Shown here in pieces: positions 29,484 through 39,126 of a stretch of 64,000 nt of DNA (within the stretch, counting starts at the first letter, position 1; each line of letters starts with the position of its first letter). This DNA is from Planctomycetaceae bacterium (GTDB lineage Bacteria; Planctomycetota; PLA2), in NCBI GenBank assembly GCA_011525755.1, contig WYBS01000092.1, positions 1 through 64,000 of the forward strand, read 5' to 3'. A model generated the notes under the pieces. It saw only the letters and a list, made by a program, of their open reading frames with translations. It made no database searches and was not told where the DNA came from. A program made the position numbers and the translations under genes.

Positions 29484-30551
29484 TCACGTCGAGAACCGGA
29501 TGTTCAGGATGTCGCCGTCGGCGACGGCATACTCCCTGCCCTCGAGGCGCTGCTTCCCCTTCGCCTTCACCTCCCGCATCGAGCCGAGCGCGCGGAGGTC
29601 CTCGTAGGGGGTCACCTCGGCCCGGATGAAGCCCTTCGCGAGGTCGCTGTGGATCTTCCCCGAGGCCGTGACCGCGTCGTCGCCCTTCTCGATCGTCCAC
29701 GCGCGCACCTCGTCCTCCCCCACCGTGAAGAACGAGAGGAGGCCGAGGCCGCGGTAGCAGGCGAGGTTGAACCGGTCCTTGAGCGGCTCCGTGATGCCGT
29801 ACTCCTCCGCGAAAAGCGCCCGGTCCTCGCCCTCGAGCCCGGCGAGGTCGGCCTCGAGCTTCAGGCAGGCCTCGAACCGGTGCCGGACATCCAGGGGTGA
29901 GGGGGGAAGGGGGGGAGCGGGGACGCCCTCGGCGAGGTTCACGACGACGACGGCGGGCTTTCTCGTGAAGAGGAGGAACCCCTTCACGAACGCCTCCTCC
30001 TCCGCGCGCACCTCGACCTCGTGGGCCCCTCGCCCCTCGCGCAGTGCCGTCGCGAGGCGCTCGACGACGGCCTTCTCGCGCTCCACCCGGTCGCGCTCCT
30101 GCGGCTTCTTCCACTCGGTCGCGAGACGCTCGAGGCGGCGCTCGCACACCTCGAGGTCCGCGCTCAGGAACTCGAGCGCCAAAAGCTCGAGGTCGCGCAC
30201 GGGGTCCGCCGAGGGCTCGTCGTACGCGTAGGACGACGTCGTGAACGCGCGGAGGACGAGCGCGAGGCCGTCCGCCTGCCGCATCTGCCCGAAGAGCTCG
30301 CCCCTGCGGTCGCTCTTCGCCGAGCCCGACGGGATCCCCGGGTGGTCCTCCACCGTGAGCGTCGCCGGGGTGTACTTCTTCGGCTGGAAGAGGTCCCTGA
30401 GCCACTCGAGCCGCTGGTCCCTCACCTGCACGACGCTCACGGAGGGCGCCGCGCCCGGCACCCCGGGCAGGAGCGGCACCTGCTTCGAGGAGATGGCGTT
30501 GAAAAGGGTCGTCTTCCCGCCGCCCGGACGTCCCACGAGAGCGATCTTCAT
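29484..30551 (-). CDS. ychF: YchF/OLA1-family GTP/ATP-binding protein
   Basis: This is a 355-residue Obg-related P-loop protein. G1 is GRPGGGKTTLFNAI (7-20), and the G4 position reads NLAE instead of NKxD, which in this family explains ATP preference. The C-terminal TGS domain includes LAKGFIRAEVTPYEDL and the ending YAVADGDILNIRFST. It starts 31 nt after the tatC stop. YchF binds ribosomes and affects stress responses; the exact role is unsettled. Confidence 0.93.
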   Translation of the reverse strand: MKIALVGRPGGGKTTLFNAISSKQVPLLPGVPGAAPSVSVVQVRDQRLEWLRDLFQPKKYTPATLTVEDHPGIPSGSAKSDRRGELFGQMRQADGLALVLRAFTTSSYAYDEPSADPVRDLELLALEFLSADLEVCERRLERLATEWKKPQERDRVEREKAVVERLATALREGRGAHEVEVRAEEEAFVKGFLLFTRKPAVVVVNLAEGVPAPPLPPSPLDVRHRFEACLKLEADLAGLEGEDRALFAEEYGITEPLKDRFNLACYRGLGLLSFFTVGEDEVRAWTIEKGDDAVTASGKIHSDLAKGFIRAEVTPYEDLRALGSMREVKAKGKQRLEGREYAVADGDILNIRFST

Positions 30552-30554
30552 CGT

Positions 30555-30572
30555 GCCCCCCGACCCCCCCGG
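30555..30572. repeat. C-rich dispersed repeat, copy at the ychF start
   Basis: GCCCCCCGACCCCCCCGG ends three bases before the ychF ATG, which lies at 30551-30549. On the coding strand it is a G-rich run and could double as an unusual ribosome-binding sequence. Confidence 0.45.
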
Positions 30573-30582
30573 TTTCCCACGG

Positions 30583-31332
30583 TCATGCGGCCTCCCGCTT
30601 CCGGGCGAGCCGCGCCCCGACGAAGATCGCGCCCTCGTAGAGGAGGAGGAGAGTCACGGAGAGCGCGGTCTGGCTGATCACGTCGGGCGGCGTCAGGATC
30701 GCGCCGACGAGGAACGCGAGGACGATCGCCCAGCGGCGGTGGCGCCGGAACGTCGCGGCCTCCACGACGCCGAGGCGCATGAGGAAGACCATGACGAGCG
30801 GCAGCTGGAACACGACGCCGAAGATGAACATCATCCAGGCCACGAGCGAGACGTAGGGGCCGATGGAGATGAAGCTCTCGAGGCCGGTCGTGTCCGCCGC
30901 GAACCCGACGAGGAACTCGAAGGCCCACGGAAGGACGTAGAAGTACGCGAGCGCCGCGCCGGAGAAGAAGAGGACGAAGCCCGGGATCGCGTAGTACTTC
31001 ACCGAGCGCCGCTCGTGCGCGTAGAGCCCCGCCGCGACGAACCCCCAGACCTGGTGGAGGATGTAGGGCCCCGCGAGCGCGATGCCGGCGAAGATGGAGA
31101 TGACCATGCTCGCCATGAAGCCCTCGGCGAGCGCCGTCTGGATGAGCCGGGTGTTCCGGTGCTTCTCGATCGCCCGGTCCAGCGGCTCGCGAAGGAACGC
31201 GAAGACGCGATCCGCCTGCCAGAAGGCGAGGCCCGCGCCCACGCTCGCGGCGATGACGCAGCGGAGAAGCCGAGTGCGGAGCTCGTCCAGGTGCTCCGAC
31301 AGGGTCATGCGCGCTCCGGCTTCGCTCGCCAC
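30583..31332 (-). CDS. tatC: Sec-independent protein translocase TatC
   Basis: TatC is the receptor for twin-arginine signal peptides in the inner membrane. The 249-residue protein has the N-terminal MTLSEHLDELRTRLLRC and six hydrophobic segments, with the FxAGLYxHERR-type loop after helix 3 (here FVAAGLYAHERRSVKYY). The GTG start is 9 nt after TAGAAT; a later ATG in MTLSEH is an alternative. tatA/B are not in the window. Confidence 0.93.
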   Translation of the reverse strand: MASEAGARMTLSEHLDELRTRLLRCVIAASVGAGLAFWQADRVFAFLREPLDRAIEKHRNTRLIQTALAEGFMASMVISIFAGIALAGPYILHQVWGFVAAGLYAHERRSVKYYAIPGFVLFFSGAALAYFYVLPWAFEFLVGFAADTTGLESFISIGPYVSLVAWMMFIFGVVFQLPLVMVFLMRLGVVEAATFRRHRRWAIVLAFLVGAILTPPDVISQTALSVTLLLLYEGAIFVGARLARKREAA

Positions 31333-31341
31333 GGGAAACGG

Positions 31342-31347
31342 ATTCTA
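31342..31347 (-). promoter_or_regulatory. -10 element of tatC-ychF-cinA
   Basis: TAGAAT on the minus strand is 9 nt before the tatC GTG, with no Shine-Dalgarno, matching the pattern at other leaderless candidates. Confidence 0.5.
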
Positions 31348-31493
31348 AACACGCTCGCCGCGGAGCCGCAGAGACCGCCGTGCGCAGGGACGCGAGGATC
31401 TCCGTTCCGCGAGGTCGGGTCCCTTTCCGCGGAGAGGCACCGACGATCCGCCCGACGAGCCATCTCGACACGCGAGGCGCCCCTTCCGCCCGG

Positions 31494-31526
31494 GAAAACA
31501 CGACGGGCGGCGCCGCTGCGCCGCCC
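31494..31526 (-). terminator. intrinsic terminator of the BRCT-like protein gene
   Basis: An 8-bp perfect stem GGGCGGCG/CGCCGCCC with a 6-nt loop (31505-31526) is followed on the minus strand by a TTTT run at 31498-31495. It lies about 30 nt past the gene's stop and is the only hairpin with a T-run that I found. Confidence 0.55.
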
Positions 31527-31557
31527 GCCTCTTCCGTATCGTCCGGGACTTCCCGGC

Positions 31558-32973
31558 TTAGTACTGGATGAAGGTCTGGAGGACGTCCTCGGTCACCACG
31601 ATCGCGCCGAGCGTCGCCGCCGTCTCCATGACGTCGCGGATGCGCGCCGCGCGCTGCGCCTTCGCCTTCTCCTCGTTGGCCGCCGCCTCCTCGGGAGTGC
31701 CCGCCTCGGCCTCGATGTCGACCGCGGGCTCGCCCAGGATGACGACGTTCACGGTGTCGTCGAGCCGCTCCGCCACGGCGCAGCCGCTCTCGGCGAGCCG
31801 GCGCTTGGCGAGGTCGCTCGGGTAGTAGCGCAGGTTGCCGAAGATGTGCACGCGGAGCTTCTTGTGCGGGTCGTAGAAGGGGCTCGAGAAGCTCATCCCC
31901 TGGGCGACCGGCACGCGCGAGCTGAAGAGCTTGTTGACGCGGGCCGTCGCGCTCGTGTCGCCGACGTCGATGACCTCGACCTCCGCGACGTTCTCGCGCA
32001 CGTTGCCCTTGCCGATGCGCCAGACGCGGAACTTCATGTTCGGCGCGATGCGGAAGTTCTTGCCCTTGTCGAGGAAGACGAGCCCCTGCCGCGCATCCGC
32101 GACGAGGATCTCCCCGTCCTTCGGGTCCTCCTTCATCGCGATCTCCATCTTGTTCTTCTCGTTGATGATGCGGCTCAGCAGCGCCTGCTTCTCGAATGCG
32201 GACATCCGCTTCGACTTCGTGAACTCCGCGACGATGGCCTGGTTCTGCGACTGGAGCTCGTCGTTCTTCGCCGACGCCTGGTTGACCTGGTCCTGCATCT
32301 GGTCGGCGCGCGTCTTCTCGGTGTCGAAGGCCTGCGCCTTGCTCGCGATGTCGGTCTGGAACTGCGTGGCCTGCTCGTTGACCTTCGCCTGGAGCTGCGC
32401 GGTGCGGGTCTGGTAGCTCTTGTACTCGGTCTCGAACATGCTGTTGTTGTCCTCGATCGCCTTCGCCGCGTAGCCGAACTGCGAGGCGAGCGGGGCGACG
32501 AACGACGCGAAGGTGACGGTCTCCTTCACGACGGGCAACCCGAAGAGCTGGATCGACGTGACGTCGCCCGTCTCGGTCACCGTCACCGCGTTGCCGGTCT
32601 TGTCCACCTGGTACTGGCGGTTCTTGATCTTCGCGGTGCTCTTCGTCTGGAGCTCCGCGGCCTGGTCCATCATCCACTGCGAGACCTTGTCCTTGATCAC
32701 CGCCGGAGTCGGGTAGACGGTGATGCCTCCCTCGTCCTTGGGCTGGAGCTCCGCGATGCCGAGGCCCGAGATGTCGAGCCACGCCCGGTAGGCGTTCTTC
32801 GCCCCGTCCATGGTCTCGATGGCCTTGGAGTTCGCCTCCTTGAGCCGCCCCGCCTCGGCCTGCCACGTCGACGCGTCGTCGGACTTCATGAAGAAGAGGC
32901 CGATCGCGACGACCAGCAGCACGATCATGGCGATGAACGGCATGTTGCCGATGCCGCGTTCCCGCATACGCAT
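31558..32973 (-). CDS. membrane-anchored coiled-coil protein with C-terminal BRCT-like domain
   Basis: This 471-residue protein is not assignable to a named family. Residues 11-29 form one membrane helix. The region 95-180 is beta-rich, and about 190-280 is a Gln/Lys/Asp-rich coiled coil. Residues 290-370 form a compact beta domain (DGEILVADARQGLVFLD). The last 100 residues resemble a BRCT fold (VHIFGNLRYYPSDLAKRRLAES, VNVVILGEP, ATLGAIVVTED) with an Ala/Glu insert. AAGGAG precedes the ATG, and it has its own promoter and terminator, so strong expression is likely. Most of it would lie in the periplasm or cytoplasm depending on topology. Confidence 0.85.
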   Translation of the reverse strand: MRMRERGIGNMPFIAMIVLLVVAIGLFFMKSDDASTWQAEAGRLKEANSKAIETMDGAKNAYRAWLDISGLGIAELQPKDEGGITVYPTPAVIKDKVSQWMMDQAAELQTKSTAKIKNRQYQVDKTGNAVTVTETGDVTSIQLFGLPVVKETVTFASFVAPLASQFGYAAKAIEDNNSMFETEYKSYQTRTAQLQAKVNEQATQFQTDIASKAQAFDTEKTRADQMQDQVNQASAKNDELQSQNQAIVAEFTKSKRMSAFEKQALLSRIINEKNKMEIAMKEDPKDGEILVADARQGLVFLDKGKNFRIAPNMKFRVWRIGKGNVRENVAEVEVIDVGDTSATARVNKLFSSRVPVAQGMSFSSPFYDPHKKLRVHIFGNLRYYPSDLAKRRLAESGCAVAERLDDTVNVVILGEPAVDIEAEAGTPEEAAANEEKAKAQRAARIRDVMETAATLGAIVVTEDVLQTFIQY

Positions 32974-33042
32974 GAAGAGCTCCTTGGGCCCGTGGACAGG
33001 GGGCCGAGTGGTTCCGCCGGGCCGCTAGCGCCCGGACGCGAA

Positions 33043-33072
33043 ACCTTACCCGAGCCGGCGGAGGCGCGTCAA
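33043..33072 (-). promoter_or_regulatory. sigma-70-type promoter of the BRCT-like protein gene
   Basis: TTGACG (33072-33067) and TAAGGT (33048-33043) are 18 nt apart on the minus strand, about 70 nt before the ATG. Confidence 0.55.
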
Positions 33073-33143
33073 CGGGGCAGTCGTGGCCCGAGGCGGGGCC
33101 GCGCCCCCCCCGCTCCCGGCAGGCGTCCGGCCCGTTGGACGCC

Positions 33144-33172
33144 TTGACGCCCCCCCGCCCCCCTGCTAACGT
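33144..33172 (+). promoter_or_regulatory. sigma-70-type promoter of coaE-rho
   Basis: TTGACG (33144-33149) and TAACGT (33167-33172) are separated by 17 nt, with TGC just before the -10 (extended -10 form). The predicted leader to coaE is about 75 nt. It diverges from the promoter at 33043-33072. Confidence 0.6.
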
Positions 33173-33254
33173 CCCTTCCGGCCAAGGCACCTTCCCGGCT
33201 CCTCCGGCCTTCCGCCCTGGCATCCTTTTCCCCTACCTACCGGCCGCTTCGGCC

Positions 33255-33848
33255 ATGTCTCGCACGGTCATCGGGCTCGTCGGCGGCATCGCCTCGGGCA
33301 AGAGCACGGTCGCGAGGCTCTGGGCCCGCGAGGCGGCGGCGGTCCACGTGGACGCGGATGCGATCGCGCGCGAGGTCCTCGGGCGAACGGCGGTGCGCGC
33401 CGCCCTCCGGCGGCGGATCCCTGGCCTCGGCAAAGGAAGGATCGACCGCGAGATGCTCGCCGAGAGGGTTTTCAAGGATCCCCGGGCGCTGAAGGCGCTC
33501 GAGGAGGTCATGCACCCCTTGATCCGCGAGGCGATCGTCAAGGCGATCGGGCGGGCGAGGGCGCCCCACGTGCTCGTCGACGCGGCGCTCCTCCAGGAGA
33601 CCGGCGCGGACGCGCTCTGCGACGCCGTCGTCTACGTCGCGTGCCCGGCGCGGAAGCGCCGGGCGCGGACGCGGCGCACGCGGGGCTGGACCGAGGCGCA
33701 CCACCGGGCGCGCGAGGCGCGGCAGTGGTCCTGCCGGAGGAAGCGCGCGCGGGCGGATTTCGCGGTCGACAACACGGACGGGCAGGAGCGCACCCTCAGC
33801 GAGGTGCGGCGGCTCATCGCGCGGCTCAACGCGCGGCAGAAGAGGTAG
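33255..33848 (+). CDS. coaE: dephospho-CoA kinase
   Basis: CoaE phosphorylates dephospho-CoA in the last step of CoA synthesis. From the ATG of [11 protein letters not shown] it is 197 residues, normal for the family. The P-loop is GGIASGKST (10-18), followed by [19 protein letters not shown] and a lid-type Arg-rich region. The [12 protein letters not shown] stretch where RL..R usually occurs is unusually basic. It lies 4 nt before rho, a pairing common in Planctomycetota. Confidence 0.93.
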   Translation: MSRTVIGLVGGIASGKSTVARLWAREAAAVHVDADAIAREVLGRTAVRAALRRRIPGLGKGRIDREMLAERVFKDPRALKALEEVMHPLIREAIVKAIGRARAPHVLVDAALLQETGADALCDAVVYVACPARKRRARTRRTRGWTEAHHRAREARQWSCRRKRARADFAVDNTDGQERTLSEVRRLIARLNARQKR

Positions 33849-33852
33849 AAGC

Positions 33853-35259
33853 ATGGCAGCCAAACGAGGCACCGCGAAGGCGGCCCCCTCCCGGCGTCGG
33901 GCGGCGGAGGAAGAGGAACCGGTCGCGACCGAGGCGGCCCCCGAAGCCCCCCCCGCTCCGCCCGCGCCGGATCTCTCCGACATCCTGAAGCGGCTCGACA
34001 AGGGCACGGCCCACATCCACGAGCTCCAGAAGCTCGCGCTTCCCGAGATCATCGAGCTCGCGGCCAAGCGGGGGATCCCCGACGCGAGCGGCGTCACGAA
34101 GCAGGACCTGATCCTCCGGGTGCTCCGCACCAGCGCCGCCGAGGAGGGCCAGCTCATCGGCGAGGGCGTCCTCGAGATCCTGCCCGACGGGTTCGGGTTC
34201 CTGCGCTCGCCGCTCCACTCGTACACGGCGTCGCCCGACGACATCTACATCTCGCCGTCGCAGATCCGGCGGCTCGGGCTCCGGAGCGGCTGCCACGTCG
34301 CGGGCGCGATCCGGCCGCCGAAGGAGGGCGAGCGCTACTTCGCGCTCCTGAAGGTCGAGACGGTCAACAGCGGGGCGCCGGAGCTCGCGGCGACGCGGCC
34401 GGTCTTCGAGGACCTGACGCCGCTCTACCCCGACAGGCGGCTGATCCTCGAGACGCGGAAGGAGACGGTCGAGACGCGCATCATCGACATGCTCTCCCCC
34501 ATCGGGAAGGGGCAGCGCGGCCTCATCGTCTCGCCGCCGCGCGCGGGCAAGACGATCATCCTGCAGCTCATCGCGAACGCGATCAGCGCGAACCACCCCG
34601 AGTGCGACCTCATCATCCTCCTCCTCGACGAGCGGCCCGAGGAGGTCACGGACATGGAGCGGAACACGAAGGCGGAGGTGATCTCCTCGACCTTCGACGA
34701 GCCGCCGTCGCGCCACTGCATCGTCGCGGAGATGGTCATCAACAAGGCGAAGCGGCTCGTCGAGGCGGGGCGCGACGTCGTGATCCTGCTCGACTCGATC
34801 ACGCGCATGGGCCGCGCGTACAACGCCGAGGCGCCGCACAGCGGCCGCATCCTCACCGGCGGCATCGACGCGGCGGCGCTCCAGAAGCCGAAGCGGTTCT
34901 TCGGCGCGGCGAGGAACATCGAGGAGGGCGGCTCGCTCACGATCCTCGGCACCGCGCTCATCGACACGGGCTCGCGGATGGACGAGGTGATCTTCGAGGA
35001 GTTCAAGGGCACGGGCAACATGGAGCTCGTGCTCGACCGGCGCCTCGCGGAACGCCGCATCTGGCCCGCGATGGACATCCAGCGGTCGGGCACGCGCAAG
35101 GAGGAGCTGCTGCTCCACCCGGACGAGTTGCAGCGCGTCTACCTGCTCCGGAAGATCCTGAACGAGATGCAGCTGCCGGAGGCGATGACGCTCCTCAGGA
35201 GCCGGCTCGAGAAGACGCAGAGCAACGCGGAGTTCCTGCTCTCCCTCGACCTCCGGTAG
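33853..35259 (+). CDS. rho: transcription termination factor Rho
   Basis: Rho is the hexameric RNA helicase that ends transcription. The 468-residue protein has an Ala/Pro-rich N-terminal extension of about 40 residues, the Rho N-terminal helical part ([17 protein letters not shown]), a cold-shock RNA-binding domain ([13 protein letters not shown]) and Walker A PPRAGKT (about 228). [12 protein letters not shown], the Q-loop and the R-loop region with [11 protein letters not shown] follow. GAGGT precedes the ATG. Few intrinsic terminators were seen nearby, consistent with reliance on Rho. Confidence 0.97.
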   Translation: MAAKRGTAKAAPSRRRAAEEEEPVATEAAPEAPPAPPAPDLSDILKRLDKGTAHIHELQKLALPEIIELAAKRGIPDASGVTKQDLILRVLRTSAAEEGQLIGEGVLEILPDGFGFLRSPLHSYTASPDDIYISPSQIRRLGLRSGCHVAGAIRPPKEGERYFALLKVETVNSGAPELAATRPVFEDLTPLYPDRRLILETRKETVETRIIDMLSPIGKGQRGLIVSPPRAGKTIILQLIANAISANHPECDLIILLLDERPEEVTDMERNTKAEVISSTFDEPPSRHCIVAEMVINKAKRLVEAGRDVVILLDSITRMGRAYNAEAPHSGRILTGGIDAAALQKPKRFFGAARNIEEGGSLTILGTALIDTGSRMDEVIFEEFKGTGNMELVLDRRLAERRIWPAMDIQRSGTRKEELLLHPDELQRVYLLRKILNEMQLPEAMTLLRSRLEKTQSNAEFLLSLDLR

Positions 35260-35260
35260 G

Positions 35261-35279
35261 CTCCGCGCGCGCCGCGGAG
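35261..35279. other. inverted repeat between convergent rho and transglycosylase genes
   Basis: CTCCGCG/CGCGGAG forms a 7-bp stem with a 5-nt loop directly after the rho stop. There is no T-run, so a terminator role is uncertain. Confidence 0.35.
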
Positions 35280-35316
35280 AGCGCCGACGGGACGCCGACC
35301 GAGGCCCCGGGCTCCC

Positions 35317-35910
35317 CTACTTCCGTTCGCGGACCAGGTCGAGGACCTTCAGCACGTACGCGCGCGTCTCGCCGTAGGCCTTGTGGCGGAGCACGCGCGC
35401 CGGGTCGGGCTCCTCCGCGAGCCACTGGTCGACCTTGCCCGGCCCGGCGTTGTAGGCCATCAGCGCAAGCCGCACGTCGCCCTTGTACCGGTCGAGCATC
35501 CTCCGCAGGTACCGGCAGCCGAGGTCGAGGTTCGTGACCGGGTCGAAGAGCTCGTCGATCGTCACGTCGCGCCCGGCCATGTCGCGCGCGGTCGGGATCC
35601 GCACCTGCATGAGGCCGTAGGCCTGGGCGCGCGACACCGCCGACGGGTTCCCGCCCGACTCCGCCTCCACGACGGCCTCCACGAGATCCGGATCGAGGCG
35701 GTGGCGCATCGCGACCTTCACGATGAGCGGGCGCAACTCCTCGATCGCGCGCCGGTGCGCGATCACGAGGATCGCGATGCTGCCGAGGAGCGAGAAGAGA
35801 AGGCCGCCCCAGATGAGGAGCCGGCGGCTCCGCGGCGGGGCCTCGGGGGAGGGGGGCGCGGGGGGGAGGGCCCCCGGAGACCCCGGCAGCAAAGCGGCTT
35901 CGTCCGCCAC
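35317..35910 (-). CDS. membrane-anchored lytic transglycosylase (SLT domain)
   Basis: This 197-residue peptidoglycan lytic transglycosylase has a Pro-rich N-terminus, one membrane helix (about 31-51) and an SLT/MltE-type domain. Catalytic Glu84 sits in VEAESGG, then AYGLMQV near 97-103 and LMAYNAGPGKVDQW. The GTG was chosen because it begins the high-GC3 frame right after the HEAT-protein stop, 23 nt upstream. No Shine-Dalgarno is evident. The domain faces the periplasm and cleaves the MurNAc-GlcNAc bond. Confidence 0.9.
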   Translation of the reverse strand: MADEAALLPGSPGALPPAPPSPEAPPRSRRLLIWGGLLFSLLGSIAILVIAHRRAIEELRPLIVKVAMRHRLDPDLVEAVVEAESGGNPSAVSRAQAYGLMQVRIPTARDMAGRDVTIDELFDPVTNLDLGCRYLRRMLDRYKGDVRLALMAYNAGPGKVDQWLAEEPDPARVLRHKAYGETRAYVLKVLDLVRERK

Positions 35911-35933
35911 CCCGCAAGGGTAACCGCGCCCGG

Positions 35934-38900
35934 CTACCCGTTCTTCCGCGCTTCCTCGGCCTTCCTGCAGGCGTCCCACCATTCGTGGTACGCGCGGATC
36001 GCGATCTCCGCGTCCTCGGTCGCGGTGGCGTAGCTGATCTCCTCCGGGGCCCCGGACCCCACCCGCATGTTGAGGAGGTAGGAGGCGTTCCGCTGCACGT
36101 ACCACTCCTTGTCCCGGAGCGCCTTGAGCAGCACGGGCACCATCTCGTCCGAGGGCGCGGCGAGCGCCGGGGCCGCCGCCCAGTCGGCGAACGCCCGCAC
36201 GTCGTAGCCGCGCTGCTCGAGCGCGTCCTTGAACCACACCCGCGCGTTCGCCGTCCCCTGCGCCGTGGCCCAGCCCTGGTAGCTCTTGGCCTGCTCGACG
36301 TAGCTCTCGCTCTCGAAGGCCTGGCTCGTGAGGATCTGGAGGTGGCGGACGGCGGCGCGCGTGCTGTGGCCGGTCTTGAGCATCCGGATGAGGGGGACGA
36401 GCGCGGCGTCGTCCCAGCGCCGGCCGAGGCCGAGCGCCGCGGCCTCGGCGGACAGCTCGTCGTCGCCCTTCACGACCGCGCGCAGGAGGTCGAGGGGCCG
36501 GTCGCTCTTGAACCGCGCGAGCACGTTCACGAGCGCGACGCGCTCCGGGTCGGCCGCCCGCGTCTCCTGGAGCCGCTCCATGAGGTTGTCCACGAGCGGC
36601 GGGCTCTCGAGGCGCACGAGCGCGTCGGCCGCGGCCGCACGCACGCGCACGTCCGCCTCCTTCGCGAAGACGCCGAGGATGATCTCCGTCCCCTCGGGCT
36701 CGCCGCCCTCGACGAGACCGTCGATGGCGCGGACGCGCACCTCGGGGTTCACGTCGCCCGGCTCGCCCTCCTTGCGGCCGAGGAGGAGCGCCTTCGCGCC
36801 CTCCCGGCCGTCGCTCCCGCCGAGGACGCCGAACCCGAAGGCGGCAGCCGCGCGCACGTCGGCCGTCTCGTTGGTCGCGAGGTCCCGGAGGACCGGCAGC
36901 GCCTCGGGGGCCTTCAGGCGCGCGAGCTCGCCGGCCGCGGCCATCCGGACGAGCAGCTCCTCGTCGTCGACGCGCGCGACGAGGATCGGCTTCGTGACGG
37001 CCGGGTCGCGCCCCGCGAGCGCCTCGACCGCCGCCTGCCGCACCTTCCAGCGCGGGTCGACGGCGAGCGCCGAGACGCGCGCGTCGTCGAGGGAGCCGCA
37101 GAGGCGCGTGAGCAGCCGCTTCGCGTCGAGGCCGATCATGTCGGCGAGGATATCGATGAGCGGCTTCACCGCGCGGTCGCCCGCCGCCGGCACGAGGAGG
37201 TCGACGGTCGCGGCGACGAACGCGTTCGGATCCCGCTCGGCGGCCAAGGCAGCCACGAAGGCCTGCACCTCCGCGTCGCTGAGCGCGGCGCCGCCGCCCG
37301 GCAGCTGCGCCGCGGTCCGCGCCGCGTCCACGCGCTCCTCGATGCTGACGAGGCTCTTCAGCGACGACGCGATCATCCCGCGCAGGTGGGCGGCCCTCTC
37401 CGCGGGGTCCGGGTGCTCCTTGAACCACTTCTGCTCCTCGAGGAAGAAGAGGTCCCAGCTCGGCTGGGCGTCGATCGACCACCACCGCTGCCACGCGAAC
37501 TCGAGCGCGAGCGAGCGCACCTCGCGCACGAGGTCGTCCCGCATCGCGGTCACGCCCTCGCCGACGCCGAACGCCACCGTGCGGTCGAGGTCGCCGACGC
37601 GCACGGTGACGACCGCGGCCTCGGCATCGATCGCGCCCGCGTCCGCCTGGGGCGCCTCGAAGAAGGCGTGGCGCTTGAGCAGCGCGACGAGCCGCGCCAT
37701 GTCCGCCGAGGGGAGCGCGAGCGCGGTACCATGCAAATAGACGGGACGCTTCGCGCCCACGGTCGTGAACCGCACCCGGCGCCCGCCGTCGGAGGCCGGC
37801 GCGCGCGCGTCGATCTCGAGGTCTTCGAGGTCGCGTTCCTCGACGTCGAGCAGCTCGCGCTTGGCGCGGAACAGCCGGCCGTGGTCGGTCCACCACTGCG
37901 CCCACGCCGGGGCGTTGTCGGGGAGCGTCTGGCCGGTGATCCGCCGGAGCATCGCGTAGGAGAGCGGCATGACCGAGCCGAAGTCGCGGTAGTGCTGGTT
38001 CCGCGCGCCGACCGAGTCGATGAGGACGATCGGGATCTCCCGGTCGAGCAGCCGGACGAGCTCCGGGTCGTTCGTCCGGAGCGCGGCCTGCGCGAGCGCG
38101 AGCGCCGCCGACGCGCGGGCGAGCGGCTCCTTCGCGTGGGCGAGCCCCTTCTCGCCGCGCAGCGCGTGGATCGTCGCGGGCTCGAGCGCGGGCTCGCGGT
38201 AGGCCGCGGAGTAGATCGTGAGCGCGAGGGCGGCGTAGGAGCGCTGACGCCAGTAGCTCGCGTCCTTCGTGATGAGCTCGTTCAGCGCCTGGACGTTCTC
38301 GGGCTCCTTCCGGGCGGCGAGGAGCCGCATCGCCCGGCCCGCCACCTGCGGCGACTCGTCCCCGAGGGCGCGGTAGAACCGGTCCGCGACATCGGCCCAG
38401 AGCACCGCCTTCGTCTCGACGAGCCGGTCGAGGAGCCGGAGCCCGATCTCGCGGGTGAAGGGCCGCTCGGCCTTGCGCCGGTCGAGGAGGTCGTAGACCG
38501 CCGGCAGGTTGTCCGCGGTCACGTGGTTCATCACGAACTGCGTCGCCTCGTGGCGGAGCGTCGTGTCCGACGTGCGGAAGAACCGGAACGCCTCGGAGAC
38601 GGCGGTCTCCTTGTCGAGGCGCACGGCGGCCTCGAGGAAGACGGAAGCCTGGTTGTGCTGCTCCTTCTCGGCGGCGACGAGCAGGAGCGTGACGACGTGT
38701 TCCTTGCCGCCGATCCGGCCGACCACGTAGGCGGCGCCCGGCTTCAGCGCGGCCGTCTCGGGCTCCGCCGCGACGAGGACGCCGACGACCAGCGGGAGGC
38801 TCCGCTCCTTCTGAACGATGAGCCTCTCCGCCGCCTGCCGGGCGGAGGGCGCGGGCCATCCCCGGAGCCCCTGGAGCGTGCGCTCGAGGGAGTCGGCGCG

Positions 38901-39053
38901 CTGCGGCTCCGTCTCGGCCGGCGGGGCTTCGCCCTCCGGCAGGTGGAACGCCGGCTTCTTCCTGCCTTCCTGGGCGGAGGCGAGGCCGCCCGCGACGAGC
39001 AGCGCCGCCAGCACGAGGAAGAAGGGAGGGTTCGGGAACCTGGGCCTCCGCAT
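35934..39053 (-). CDS. large secreted HEAT-repeat protein
   Basis: A 1039-residue protein with a signal peptide (1-28, ending LASAQ) and at least two blocks of HEAT-type helical repeats (about 60-340 and 640-960), for example DVRAAAAFGFGVLGG and VRVRAAAADALVRL. An alpha/beta insert lies near 430-500. The motif RITGQTLPDNAPAWAQWW near 371-388 recurs in a similar form at the end of the 54817-55917 protein, and WQRWW and YHEWW are further Trp clusters. No catalytic motif is seen; a scaffold or binding role in the periplasm is the most I can infer. The transglycosylase gene follows it. Confidence 0.88.
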   Translation of the reverse strand: MRRPRFPNPPFFLVLAALLVAGGLASAQEGRKKPAFHLPEGEAPPAETEPQRADSLERTLQGLRGWPAPSARQAAERLIVQKERSLPLVVGVLVAAEPETAALKPGAAYVVGRIGGKEHVVTLLLVAAEKEQHNQASVFLEAAVRLDKETAVSEAFRFFRTSDTTLRHEATQFVMNHVTADNLPAVYDLLDRRKAERPFTREIGLRLLDRLVETKAVLWADVADRFYRALGDESPQVAGRAMRLLAARKEPENVQALNELITKDASYWRQRSYAALALTIYSAAYREPALEPATIHALRGEKGLAHAKEPLARASAALALAQAALRTNDPELVRLLDREIPIVLIDSVGARNQHYRDFGSVMPLSYAMLRRITGQTLPDNAPAWAQWWTDHGRLFRAKRELLDVEERDLEDLEIDARAPASDGGRRVRFTTVGAKRPVYLHGTALALPSADMARLVALLKRHAFFEAPQADAGAIDAEAAVVTVRVGDLDRTVAFGVGEGVTAMRDDLVREVRSLALEFAWQRWWSIDAQPSWDLFFLEEQKWFKEHPDPAERAAHLRGMIASSLKSLVSIEERVDAARTAAQLPGGGAALSDAEVQAFVAALAAERDPNAFVAATVDLLVPAAGDRAVKPLIDILADMIGLDAKRLLTRLCGSLDDARVSALAVDPRWKVRQAAVEALAGRDPAVTKPILVARVDDEELLVRMAAAGELARLKAPEALPVLRDLATNETADVRAAAAFGFGVLGGSDGREGAKALLLGRKEGEPGDVNPEVRVRAIDGLVEGGEPEGTEIILGVFAKEADVRVRAAAADALVRLESPPLVDNLMERLQETRAADPERVALVNVLARFKSDRPLDLLRAVVKGDDELSAEAAALGLGRRWDDAALVPLIRMLKTGHSTRAAVRHLQILTSQAFESESYVEQAKSYQGWATAQGTANARVWFKDALEQRGYDVRAFADWAAAPALAAPSDEMVPVLLKALRDKEWYVQRNASYLLNMRVGSGAPEEISYATATEDAEIAIRAYHEWWDACRKAEEARKNG

Positions 39054-39095
39054 GGGAGGGAAGAGGATCGGGGAGGCAGGTCACGGCCGGGTCAT

Positions 39096-39115
39096 GGCCC
39101 CCCCGGCCCCCCCCG
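39096..39115. repeat. C-rich dispersed repeat, copy between recG and the HEAT gene
   Basis: GGCCCCCCCGGCCCCCCCCG occupies a third of the short gap between the recG stop and the HEAT-protein start. Confidence 0.55.
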
Positions 39116-39126
39116 TTCCTGCCCGG

